The notes under the pieces: model-generated
What the model was told of the DNA's origin: nothing
Databases searched by the model: none
What the model saw: the letters and a program-made list of their open reading frames with translations, nothing else
Program-made: the position numbers and the translations under genes
DNA from: Muricea muricata
Taxonomy: Eukaryota; Cnidaria; Anthozoa; Malacalcyonacea; Plexauridae
Assembly (NCBI GenBank): GCA_963855995.1
Contig: OY979717.1
Span: 4,829,728-4,893,727, forward strand
Direction of reading: 5' to 3'
Length of the DNA: 64,000 nucleotides
Shown here: positions 46,492 to 58,337 of the stretch, piece after piece
Layout: every line of letters starts with the position of its first letter
Numbering within the stretch: position 1 is the first letter of the stretch

Positions 46492-49400
46492 CACTGAGCT
46501 TTATTATATCTGGAGAAAGCACGCGCCACCATCTTTGAAGCCATTTTAATGGCGGCGATTTGCAAAATTGGTTCCCGATCATAGAGATTATAAATAACAC
46601 TAGAGTGGCCATCGAAGCCAAAAAATGGGAGCGCGGCTATTGGGGGGCAAATTCAAGTCCCGGATGTTCACTCATTCACGATGTCCCAGGCAAAAAAAAG
46701 TCGTTTTAGGTGAGTTTTACTGCTTTTTAAAATGTTTTTTCTCGTAAAAATCTTGAAAATATCATCCCAGGTTGTTTCAAATAATAAAAACAATTTAAAA
46801 AGTACTATTTTGCCCACAAAACCGGCAGAACGACCTCAACAACGATGAGGAAAACATTTCATATAGATTTCTGCTGTTGCTAAGGTGGTTGCTAAGGAGG
46901 CATTAGCTCAGCCAATAAGCGCCTGGCCCTGTGAAAAAGATTACGATGCCTCCTCTAGTGTTATTTACACTGAGCTATACTATATATCTGGAGACTGCAC
47001 TCCATTGAGTTCTATTATATCTGGAGAGAGCACGCCAATCTCTGTTCAGTCAAACAGTTGAAGCCAAAAACATGGCCGATTTCTGACGAATCATCACGCC
47101 ATTTGACGCCATCTCACGCCATTTGACGCCATATCTATGGCAACGGCTAAAGGTAGTAACCGCTAGCCAGGCTCAATTTTGAGCCCGCGGCGGTTTTCAC
47201 ACCCCCCTGGATGTGATGTTGATCTTTTTCGCAGTGAATTTTTTTGTCCATGAGAATGGTTTTGATCAATTTTTTGGGACTTTTACGATTTATTCAAAGA
47301 TGTACAAGTTATTCATTATATACTTGGCCTTGGAAAGGAACGGAAAATTAATAAAGTCTTGAAAATGTCGACAATTGCAAGATTTTTGATGAGGAACACC
47401 AGCCTGAACTATTTGAAGTTTTGTATTTTAATAACAGGTATTTGAAAATTAGAGTTTCTTTCTTTTAAGTTTATTTTTTCAATTTTCATGTTCAATGTTG
47501 TTCTATATCAAATTTGTAAGCTTGACGCCTGAATATACTCTACAGTCTTACATTGAATGTACAGATTTATCACGTTATGTATAACTTGGATCAGTTGGAT
47601 CACTTGGATGTAGAAAGTTGAAATTGCCTTCTGGTATATTTTATATCTTTGAATTATAAAAACAGGGTCCTGAAGGGCTACTAATCCCGTTGTCCAAGTG
47701 CACAAAGCTTTCTATTGTTTTGTGGGAAGTCCCAGTGCATGGAATCTTATTTTTGCAGCAAAAATATATGCAATTCCCAGCTCCCAGTTTACCCTTTTCA
47801 GGACCCTCTAAAAATTCCATATTTCTGCCAAATTAGCTCTTTTATTCAGGTACATTGACACACAGTTTGTAAAGTTAACCACCCTGTATGCAATCAGACA
47901 GTAGAATACATACATTTTCTGCAAAAAAAGTCTGCAAAAAAAACACATCTCACCCTGATTTGTGGGTCCTATGCCTTTTTAAGGAAGGGGAGTCAAAGTC
48001 ATCATTTTTCTAATACAATTTTCTGCTGATTACATGAATCCTATATCCAACCACCATCCCCTAGGTGATGCCAATGTGTATCATTTCACATCCTTTCTTG
48101 TCAATGTTATGTTTTTGTTTCTGGTAAACATTGTAAAGTTGACACCTGGTTTGTGCAGACTCTTACCTGTTGTTTTTGTATTCTAGGAGAATGTCTAAAA
48201 TACATGCAAAGTATCTGTTGGAAATTGGAGACAGCATTAATGCAGGACTAATTTTGAACTTTTTTAATTTGGCTTTTTACATGTGTCATTACTAGCTTAA
48301 CATTAACAATGTAACTTTAAGAATAGTAGTGACTACTGTACAATATAGAATTTGACATTTTATTAAATTATTCATCATATCATAGATATGACATGATAAA
48401 ATTTCTGCCTCTGTTGTTTTACATATGTATGCTTTATGCCATGTTGAGGTGAGGTTCTTACAGTAGATAGGTCCTACAAAATAAGAAAATATTAACAAGT
48501 ATATTAGTATATTGTAGTACATTTTTGCCTTTACAACACAAGGATACACAAAGAAAAGCAAATGCCTTTATTCTATAAGGGTTGAACTATCAAGGACTCT
48601 CTTAAATATTGATAAGTCAATGATACTTTACAATTATAATTACACAATTTTATGTGAGTGACCCCATTCAACACTGGGCCCCTGTATTTGGTCTTGAAAT
48701 GTCTAATTTTCTATGCACATGCAGTCAACTATAATTGTATCTTTAAAAGGCATCAATGGCTAATACAAAACTTAACAATGAAAACATGCAGTTTTCTGGA
48801 CCCTGTCACTTCTAAATTTCTTCTGATTGTTAATGTAAAGTGTGAGTTACCTTGGTGCATTTGGAAAACAAAACCTCTTATGCCATGTCCTGGATATTTT
48901 CCCTTTTTTACAGCTGACTTTTTTCTCAGGTATTGGATTTGCGCATATACTGGCAGGTACAAACCTAAAACAAAGCGAGTGTGTACTTTCTTTAAATCTT
49001 CTGGTAGTATCTACTTTCTACATAAGCAGCTTAGCTGGAAAGAGTTGCATAAAGATGCTGCTGAGTCCAGGAATGTTAGGCTAACATATGCAAGTAATGC
49101 AACAGCCTTCAGCAAAACAAAACGAAGCTAGCAATAAAAATACAATGCTCAGAAGAAGAAAAACTATGTCAATAATCTTTAACCATTTGTATATAAGACC
49201 TAAGGGTTTGTGTGATCTAAAAACACTTTATTATCAAACAGGACAAACATCGAAGCGTGTTGCCGTGTCTGTATTAATATTGTATGCAAAATACAAAGTG
49301 TATGCTGTGTGAAACATACCTGAAAGAGGAATTCCCCTGCATTTATAGTAGATTCTTGCTCCGACAAGTAAGGCAAACACCTTTTTTCACCGTTAAGCAA

Positions 49401-49694
49401 ATGTAGTATAAAAATATATTCAAAGAAACCAAAATATTTTAAGATTATTTCCTTTTTCTCGCTATCTCGTAAACAATTTTTTGTTAAAAACCAGGGGGGC
49501 GAAGAGCTTTGCCGGACGTATAGCATCGCATTTTGGCTCAGTGGTAGCTACCTGTAGCCGGGAACCAATCGGGAACCAATTTTGCAAATCGCCGCCATTA
49601 AAATGGCTTCAAAGATGGCGGCGCGTGCTTTCTCCAGATGTAATAAAGCCATTGAACTAAATATAACTGGAAGGCTACCTTTTCATTGTTTTCG

Positions 49695-49768
49695 TGAAGC
49701 CAAAATTCGCGGGACATTACCTCCAGACACGCGTGTCTGGAGGTAATGTCCCGCGAATTTTGGCTTCA
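49695..49768. repeat. perfect 74-bp palindrome without spacer
   Basis: Thirty-seven-base arms meet at 49731/49732 (GACACG|CGTGTC). The left arm includes GAAGCCAAAATTCGCGGGAC and CATTACCTCCAGACACG, and the right arm is its exact complement. It is within element E. Such a spacer-less palindrome is normally unstable in cloning and replication, so its persistence suggests recent origin. Confidence 0.9.
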
Positions 49769-50115
49769 TTCGCGATTTCCACGCGAGATCACCGTGACAT
49801 GTTGTTGCCGATACGATTGTTTTGAGAGGAGCGAGAATGAAAGAAATTTGTTGTTTATTTCATGGTTTTAAATAGTCTTTTGTTTGTACTATAATGGAAT
49901 TAATCAACTAAGTACAATATTGTACAAATGAAGCAGCCGATGGGATAGGAAACAAACTCGATAACAAAACTGTTTTGGGGAATGGCGATGTGTGTTTGTA
50001 CGTTCGAAGAACACTTTGAAAGATTTATAACAAACAAACAAGTGAGTGAATTCTTTATTTTAACATGATATTGCAAATCTAATAATTTTTAAACAAAGTA
50101 ACTTTATTTTTTTCT

Positions 50116-50628
50116 TTAGGTTGCCCTCACTGCTGATTTGCCGTCTTTACCCGTAACAGTGGCTTTGAAAACGTGCTCGCAATATTCGACTGTTCGAAAT
50201 ACAGATGTTGATGGGATCTGCAAACCACCCTTGTTGACAAAGGTTGTAAATGACGATGCCTTCCCAGCTTCATGGTAAATTGTCGAGGTATAGTCATGTC
50301 CGTTGTCAGGCAATTGTTTTGGCGAAGGAAGAGGACTCTTTTTGCATGCTGGACAAGCTACAGCTTTTATTAATTTCGAAACAATGTACCCTGCGATGTA
50401 AAATAGAACATTCGAGGTAAATTCGCTATGTCCTTCTTTGTTAAGGTTTTCACTCATGGAAAATATATCTTGTGATTCGCCTGAATAATTGTTGGCTTGC
50501 TCATTGTTGGCGGCATCATTGTCGTTTGTGGTTGATTTTCTGTGCTTTCTACTACGGAAAATAGGAATAATGTCATGGCAACATTTCATTGGAAATCTAT
50601 AATAGTTACAGCATAATATATCAAGCAC
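50116..50628 (-). pseudogene. P-element/THAP9-like transposase, C-terminal part
   Basis: A frame of 170 codons contains TSNVLFYIAGYIVSKLIKAV, then ACPACKKSPLP and, about 50 residues later, FVNKGGLQIPSTSVFRTVEY. The pattern YIAGY-(8-12)-CxxC…(N/K)(R/K)GGL..PS…V is the C-terminal end of P-element and THAP9-type transposases. The N-terminal THAP and catalytic RNase-H-like parts cannot be found in the remaining 1.2 kb of element E upstream, so the gene is truncated and probably inactive. Confidence 0.75.
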
Positions 50629-51937
50629 ATTGACCCTTGGCTGGATACACCCTGCTTTATTATTTTAACTGATTGAGCTGCACTGCACCCCATTATACAA
50701 TATTTTTTACTTGTCGAACGATAGATAGTTTTACTGGTTGATGGGAGAAAAGTGCTACCACTTAAATGAGTTAATGTGGTAAGTAAGCTAATATCTTAAA
50801 TTTTTTGCATTTTATAGCCAAACATAAAGTTTGGTGTGCAAACTGACAACTTCTCAATGTTTATTTACCTTACTTCTAAGAGATGGAAATTTGTTACTGT
50901 AATGTTATTCTGATCGACAACAACACACTGTTGTCAGTGGCAATGAAACCTACATTTTCCATTTTTAAAGTGTAAACAAACTTTAAGATGGTCAAATTGT
51001 GTATCAAAATAAACTTGTTAAAATGTATGGTAACCAAAAAAGATGATATATATATGTAGAAATGTATTTTTGCAGATTTTAATCTGTTTTAAAAAATATT
51101 AAAATACCTTTTCATTGTTTTTTTCTGTTTATTAATGTGAGCACATAACTGCTATTACCTGCATCTTGTCCATGGTGAGGAATACCCCTGTTTGTACACC
51201 CAAGTATAATACAGTTAAGTGGCATGATTTTTACTCACTATAACTGTCACGAAATTTTTACTTTCCTTTGTCTTTATAGTTTTTTTCCGTCCCTTTAAAT
51301 ATTTGTTTACTAAACAACTAAAGTAAATATGCGCTCTAAATTAAAAAAGGACTGAGTAGAGAAAATGTTTTTGGCAGTTTGCACTCTTAAAAGCCAGAAT
51401 TTCCTCACAAAATACACTTTATAATGACGCTTTATATATTATATGTTTATTTTTATTTTATTTCCATTCCTTAGTGGCTAGAATGTACGGAAATACATCA
51501 GTTCACGTAGAAAAAACATCTTCCAAAAAACACGTCGCTTAAGAGCTGTATGTTTTACCCTGAAAAAACCCCGTTTCAATCGACATTTCCATTCAGAGAA
51601 CCCCAAAATGTATTCTACTAATATCGAAAATGTTCCAACTTGATGAAAATACCTACAAAGTTATTTTTTGTCTTCCTAAGAGACGTTTTTGGGAGTATTT
51701 TCAGCTTTCGACCCGATACAAACTAAATAATTTGTTTGGCCGTGCTAGGTATTGCGTGGAAAGACTGGGGTTGACTTAGCGTCAGGCTTCCGGTTGAAGG
51801 TAGCCTTCCAGTTATATTTAGTTCAATGAATAAAGCTCAGTGCTGCACTCACTGAGCTTTATTACATCTGGAGAAAGCACGCGCCGCCATCTTTGAAGCC
51901 ATTTTAATGGCGGCGATTTGCAAAATTGGTTCCCGAT

Positions 51938-52844
51938 AGCAGCTGGGAAATTTGCCACCGCTGTGCAAAAATATTGTTGGCGGCTGAACACAAAATGTAA
52001 TTAGCATATTATTTGCGAAATACAGATTGGTTTCAGAGGTGCTCGAAATATGGTTTCTTTGACGAGCCAGTTATAATTTTGTTCACAATTTTTCATTGAT
52101 TCTAGTAAAGGGCTGATATAGGTGTCAGTTAATCATATTTTGAAGTGATGACATCGTCTGTTGAAGCAAATTTCCAAACTTTGACATGTGAATGGGTTGC
52201 CAAGAATTAAGCGCGATGTTGAATTTACGTTTGACTTAATACTGAAAAATTTAGCTTTTGCTCCAAAAAGATATTTGTTTCCTGTTACTTCCAATATGTT
52301 TATGTTCCTTTCGAAAACAATTTTTTTGTTTTATAAATTCCGCTCATGGCCAATATTTTGTTGTGAAACTCGCTACCGGAAAAGTACTTTAAATTACAGT
52401 TGTTGTTGAAATGGTCGTGAAAGTGATAAAACATCCACAATCACGTGGGCCGTCAGTGCAATGATGTCTTTGATACTGTATAAATCTTTTCGTACAAATG
52501 GTAAAGATATTTATCAATTGACTAATGCGTTTAGTCGATCGATTTCAGTGACATTTTTGTATTGCTGTTCGAGTACGAGCGTTGACTAGTTTGAGTCGAA
52601 TTTTAAAAAATCAGCCTTTTGCTCCAACATGATTTTAGCTCAAACTTGGCCTTCATGTTTATATCTACTCGCCTGATTTGTTAGCGTGCTTTTAAAAATT
52701 ACGCTAAAAGGTCGTTTAGTCCACTGAAAATGTTTGTGATTCATGTTTGTTATATGATTTTTAAATATCACGCGTAAATCACGCAATTTCCACGCGTTCA
52801 CGCAGGCTTATCTGGCGCATGCTCAGACAAATTTCCCAGCTGCT
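51938..52844. mobile_element. element F, 907-bp non-autonomous transposon
   Basis: Perfect 17-bp terminal repeats AGCAGCTGGGAAATTTG and complement, with a 9-bp direct repeat GTTCCCGAT on both sides (51929-51937 and 52845-52853). If one terminal C was lost on the left, the duplication would be 8 bp (TTCCCGAT), matching the other elements here. No coding content recognised. Inserted in H2. Confidence 0.85.
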
Positions 52845-52894
52845 GTTCCCGATTGGTTCCCGGCTACAGGTAGCTACCACTGACCCAAAATGCG

Positions 52895-53101
52895 ATGCTA
52901 TACGTCCGACAAAGCTCTTCGCCCCCCTGGTTTTTAACAAAAAATTGTTTACGAGATAGCGAGAAAAAGGAAATAATCTCAAAATATTTTGATTTCTTTG
53001 AATATATTTTTATACTACATTTGCTTAACGGTGAAAAAAGGTGCTTGCCTTACTTGTCGGAGCAAGAATCTACTATAAATGCAGGGGAATTCCTCTTTCA
53101 G
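52895..53101 (+). CDS. conserved open exon-like segment of element H
   Basis: A frame starting MLYVRQSSSPPWFLTKNCL runs about 69 codons to a CAG|GTATGT donor. It contains LLNGEKRCLPYLSEQEST and ends INAGEFLFQ. The frame is kept nearly unchanged in H1 (49526-49320, minus) and from LLNGEKR in H3 (59981-60061). Conservation across copies could mean selection or just youth. A second segment (53471-53581) is open in two frames and ends at a GTAACT donor. I do not recognise the product. Confidence 0.3.
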
Positions 53102-55886
53102 GTATGTTTCACGCAACATATACTTTGTATTTTGCGTACGATATTAATACAGACACGGCAACACGCTTCGATGTTTGTCTTGTTTGATAATAAAGTGTTT
53201 TTAGATCTCACAAACCGTTAGATCTTATATACAAACGGTTAAAGGCTATTGACATAGTTTTTCTTCTTCTGAGCATTGTATTTTTATTACTACTGTAGCT
53301 TCGCTTTGTTTTGCTGAAGAGTGAAGGCTATTGCATTACTTGCATATGTTAGCCTAACTTTCCAGGACTCAGCAGCATCTCTATGCAACTCGTTCCGGCT
53401 AAGCTGCTTATGTAGAAAGTAGATACTACCAGAAGATTTAAAGAAAGTACACACTCGCTTTGTTTTAGGTTTGTACCTGCCAGTATATGTGCAAATCCAA
53501 TACCTAAGAAAAAAGTCAGCTACAGAAAAGGAAAAATATCCAGGACATGGCATAAGAGGTTTTGTTTTCCAAATGCACCAAGGTAACTCACACTTTATAT
53601 TAACAATCAGAAGAAATTTAGAAGTGACAGGGTCCAGAAAACTGTATGTTTTCATTGTTAAGTTTTGTATTAGCCATTGATGCCTTTTAAAGATACAATA
53701 GTTGATTGCATGTGCACAGAAAATTAGACATTTCAAGACCAAATACAGGGGGCCAGTATTGAATGGGGTCACTCTGTAAAAATAAAATTGTGTAATTATA
53801 ATTGTAAATATCATTGCATGACTTATCAATACTTAAGAGAGTCCTTGATAGTTCCACCCTTATAGAATAAAGGCATTTGCTTTTAAATATACTTGTTGAT
53901 GTTTTCTTATTTTGTAGGACCTATCTACTGTAAGAACTTCACCTCAACATGGCATAAAGCATACATATGGAAAACAACAGAGACAAAAATTTTATCATGT
54001 CATATCTATGATATGATGAATAATTTAATAAAATGTCAAATTCTATATTGTACAGTAGTCACTACCATTCTTAAAGTTACATTGTTAATGTTAAGCTAGT
54101 AATGATACATGTAAAAAGCCAAATTAAAAAAGTTCAAAATTAGTCCTGCATTAATGCTGTCTCCAATTTCCTTCATAAATGCTATCTTCAAGCTAGAATA
54201 CAAAAACAACAGGTAAGAGTCTGTACAAACCAGGTGTCAAATTTACAGTGTTCACTAGAAACAAAATTACATAACATTGACAAGAAAGGATGTGAGATGG
54301 TACACATTGACATCACCCAGGGGATGGTGGTTGGACATACGATTCATTGAAATCAGTAGAAAATTGCATCAGGAAAATGATGACTTTGACTCCCCATCCT
54401 TAAAAAGGCATAGGACCCACAAATCAAGGTGAGATGTGTTTTTTGCAGACATATGTGTCAATTTGTGCCAGAGTAGAAAAGATATGCACTTCTATACTAA
54501 ACTTCTATGTATTTTACTGTCTCATTGCATACAGGGTGGTTAGCTTTACAAACTGTGTGTCAATGTACCTGAATACAAGAGCTAATTTGGCAGAAATATG
54601 ATATTTTTAGAGAGTCCTGAAAAGGGTAAACTGGGAGCTGGGAATTGCATATATTTTTGCTGCAAAAATAAGATTCCATGCACTGGGACTTCCCACAAAA
54701 CAATAGAAAGCTTTGTGCACTTGGAAAACGGGATTAGTAGCCCTTCAGGACCCTGTTTTTATAATTCAAAGATATAAAATATACCAGAAGGCAATTTCAA
54801 CTTTCTACATCCAAGTGATCCAACTGATCCAAGTTATACATAACGTGATAAATCTGTACATTCAATGTAAGACTGTAGAGTATATTCAGGCGTCAAGCTT
54901 ACAAATTTGATATAGAACAACATTGAACATGAAAATTGAAAAAATAAACTTAAAAGAAAGAAACTGCAATTTTCAAATACCTGTTATTAAAATACAAAAC
55001 TTCAAATAGTTCAGGCTGGTGTTCCTCATCAAAAATCTTGCAGTTGTCGACATTTTCAAGACTTTATTAATTTTCCATTCCTTTCCAAGACCAAGTATAT
55101 AATGAATAACTTGTACATCTTTGAATAAATCGTAAAAGTCCCAAAAAATTCATCAAAACCATTCTCATTGACAAAAAAATTCACTGCGAAAAAGATCAAC
55201 ATCACATCCAGGGGGGTGTGAAAACCACCGCGGGCTCAAAATTGAGCCTGGCTAGCGGTTAGTACCTTTAGCCGTTGCCATAGATATGGCGTGAGATGGC
55301 GTCAAATGGCGTGATGATTCGTCAGAAATCGGCCATGTTTTTGGCTTCAACTGTTTGACTGAAGAGAGATTGGCGTGCTCTCTCCAGATATAATAGAACT
55401 CAATGGCTGCACTCCTTAATATTTTTGGTCAAAAAAGTGTAATCGAAAACATGGCGGATTGTGACGTAAAACGCGTCACTGTTCCCTATTTTTTTCGGAT
55501 GATCGCTGACCAATAGGGGCTCAATGGATAGTGGGCTCGATTTTCACCCCCCCTGATTTTATGAAAAATAAATTGGGAAAAATAAAAAAATCAGATCCGA
55601 TCAAGATCCGACAAGTGTTGTAAGTATTTTTTTAAATTTTATATTGAATTAAAGACTGTTTGAGTTTTAGTGTACTATATGTTTGGCATTAACTAGAGGT
55701 TTTGAAAAAAAGGAGCTTATTCATAACATTTTTTGCTTTGATTAAAACTGAGTTACGACGCGACTTTTTTCATGCTGAAATAATAGTTTTTACCGACCCT
55801 CACTGATAGCTCAGCATCGTTTATGGTTTATATTTTTTCTATTGCTCAAATAAAAAAAAATAACGGAAAATTGTGTGGTTTTTTAG

Positions 55887-57190
55887 TGACAGATAGCAAA
55901 CGAGAGAAAAAAGGTGAGATTTTTTTATTTTTTACATGTACGAAACCTTTACAAATGTGCTTACATACATATACCTGTCAAATAAATTAAATGTCAATAT
56001 ATTATTACGATCTGTTATCCTTTAGCAAACAAACAGGACGAAATGAATGAAGGTATTTCATATACAGTATATTTCATGATCTGAGTTTTATAAAACAGTT
56101 ATGTTATCTGTACTGACTATAGTCTGTTTATATTAATACTTGCATACATCTATCTTATTTTCCAAGTATTTTTTAATTTGTAATTTGTAGATGAAGAAAA
56201 ATATGAAGGAGGAAATGGTAAAAATTATACGCTAATTCTTTTCTATTGAGTATTATTGTAATGCACATGTCAAATATTCTTGAATTTCTTGATTTTCTTA
56301 TCTTTATATTATTATGGGTGGTTATTTATTGAAAATTGATCTTTTGTTCACTTCATTGAAGTAGTTATCTGCAGTCTGTTTATTACTTGCATACATGTAT
56401 CTTATTTCCAATTATTTTTTTGTAACTTGTAGATGAAGAAAACTATGAAGGAGGAAATGGTAAAAATTTCTTTTCTATTGACTATTATTGTGATGTACTT
56501 ACCAAATGGTAATTAGGGTTAGGTCACCAACACATTCTTGAATTTCATGATTTGCTAATCTTTATATTATTGTATATTTTTTAAGTAAAAATGGATCTTT
56601 TTGTTCATTGCTTAGTTATCTGTTATTATTTGTAGATGATGAAAACTATGGAGGAGGAAATGGTAAAAATTATGCACTTTCTTTTCTATTGGCTATTATT
56701 GTAATGCACATACCAAATGGTAATAAGGGTTAGGTTGCCAACACATTCTTGAATTTCCTGATTTGCTAATCTTTATATTATTGTAAATTTTTAATTAAAA
56801 ATTGATCTTTTTATTTGTTTCCATACAAAAAGCTGACCTGCCATTGGGGAAGGTTAAAGGTATGGTAATAGTAGGTTGAATTGAGTTACAGTGTATATTG
56901 GTATGAAATGTGCAAATACAATTAACAACAATAAATAGATTGACTTCTTTTTTAATTAGGGTGTTGTTGGAAATGTGGCCTAAAAGACCACCAAATGAAC
57001 AACTGCGAGTATGTACAAAAACAAAATAATTTCTATATACTGTGCTATGTCTACTAAATCTTAAATTATGATTTACAGGAATGATATGCTGGCTCTGCTG
57101 AGAAAAGGGGCACACAAGATTGGCGGCGAACAGGGCGCGAAAAATCTAACATTTTTTAATAATTGTACCAATATTACACTTAATAACTAA
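55887..57190 (+). CDS. zinc-knuckle gene of element J built from 27-nt exons
   Basis: Exons: 55887-55913, 56026-56052, 56191-56217, 56433-56459, 56636-56662, 56833-56859, 56960-57008, 57079-57190. The first six are each 27 nt and phase 1, so each adds nine residues. The third to fifth read DEEKYEGGN, DEENYEGGN and DDENYGGGN, showing tandem exon duplication together with flanking intron. The seventh encodes GCCWKCGLKDHQMNNCE, an exact C-x2-C-x4-H-x4-C zinc knuckle. The last continues NDMLALLRKGAHKIGG and stops at 57190. All junctions are GT-AG and in frame. The 5' end is not found: an ATG frame at 55561 does not splice in phase. The zinc knuckle suggests nucleic-acid binding; the function in the transposon is unknown. 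Confidence 0.6.
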
Positions 57191-57328
57191 TTTTAAAAAA
57201 TATTTTTAATGAGTGTATATACAACTTTAATAATAATTTAATGTTGAATATTGTAATGTATTTGTTTTAATTGTTTAATAAATAATAACATTTCTTTTAA
57301 TGAATTATTCTATAAACTAAAATGTAAG

Positions 57329-57587
57329 GGACTGGTCATAAAGTATGTGGGGGGCTGTAGAAATTGAGGGGTGGGTCATGACTTTTTTAAGTTGCAAATA
57401 GAGGTGGGTCATGAAAATTTTAAGGATATACTGGGGGGGGTGTCATTATAATTTCCAGTGCCAAATAGGGGATGGGTCATGTATATTTGTACAAAAATCA
57501 CAGGTGGGACACACAAACTTTAGCCTTTAAATAATTAAATTCTTATAGCCCACCCCCCCCCCCCCCCCATACTTTATGACCAGTTCC
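57329..57587. mobile_element. element M, short inverted-repeat insertion in J
   Basis: GGACTGGTCATAAAGTATG at the left and CATACTTTATGACCAGTTCC at the right, with G-runs and C-runs just inside. 259 bp, between the two cargo genes of J. Non-coding. Confidence 0.7.
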
Positions 57588-58337
57588 TAATCAGTATGTA
57601 TTTTTTTCATTTTTGGCAACTTGTCTTACCTCAATTTTATGGGTGAACTTAGCCTATCTATGCACTAGATATAGCATAAACATCAAATTGACCATAATAA
57701 AAAAGATGGCAGTTACACATTTTACCAGAAAGCATAGCGGTTCAAAATCTTTTAAAAAGTAAATTAATGAAGAATGGACAGAATATAGTAGGTTATTTTC
57801 TTACTTATGCCAACTGAAAATTTCTATCAATTAGCTTTGTGCAACTTGTCACCTTTTTTCAGCATTATTTATATTTGATACTCCTAATGCATTCTGGTAA
57901 AATATACATCCTCCACCCTTTTCATTATCATCAATTGTAATGAAATACCAGAGCTAATGTACTAGCGACAACTAGTAAACAGATTTATTGTACATATTAG
58001 GAAAATCTACTTGCTAACTTCCTTCATTTATCTGGAATCATTTTTCTATATTATGACAGCATTGGACACACAACCCTAAATTATTGAGACAATGTTGGTA
58101 CTATTAACTGCATTAGATGCGTAATGCATATACAATAAGCAAAATATGTCTTAATTGTTCTGACAACTTTCCTTGATTCCGCTGTTCATTGCACACTATG
58201 TTTTAATTCATGACCTAACCAGCGAGTTATCTCTGTAATCAGTAATATAATATATTGAGTAAAATAACCAGCATTTCCTGTGATTCCATTGATATAGTAT
58301 AGTGCTTTAGACTCACTATTCCAAATAATACAATAGC

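Larger units (their letters stand above)
49650..51828. mobile_element. element E, P-element-like transposon
   Basis: Ends CATTGAACTAAATATAACTG then GAAGGC and complement, with exact 8-bp target duplication AATAAAGC (49642-49649 and 51829-51836), inserted near the end of H1. 2179 bp. Carries a P-element/THAP9-type transposase C-terminal frame on the minus strand. A 74-bp perfect palindrome lies 45 bp inside its left end. Confidence 0.88.
47003..51842 (-). mobile_element. element H, copy 1 (inverse orientation), split by E
   Basis: Ends CATTGAGTTCTATTATATCT (left) and complement of CACTGAGCTTTATTACATCT (right), with target duplication CTGCACTC at 46995-47002 and 51843-51850. Removing E and one AATAAAGC leaves about 2.65 kb, colinear with H2. 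Conserved open stretches shared by all copies are on the strand reading leftward here (for example 49526-49200), but no named protein family is recognised. Confidence 0.82.
51850..55405 (+). mobile_element. element H, copy 2 (reference copy), split by F
   Basis: Ends CACTGAGCTTTATTACATCT and complement of CATTGAGTTCTATTATATCT, with 8-bp target duplication GCTGCACT (51842-51849 and 55406-55413). Without F it is about 2.65 kb. It was inserted next to H1, into H1's own target duplication, in opposite orientation. The terminal region contains ATGGCGGCGATTTGC and is GC-richer than the interior. Three copies (H1-H3) show the same gene-like islands. Confidence 0.87.

Noticed and set aside
48658..49131. 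157-codon frame, repeated at 53290-53829
   Set aside because: Follows element H copies, lies antisense to the better exon-like segments and changes frame between copies.
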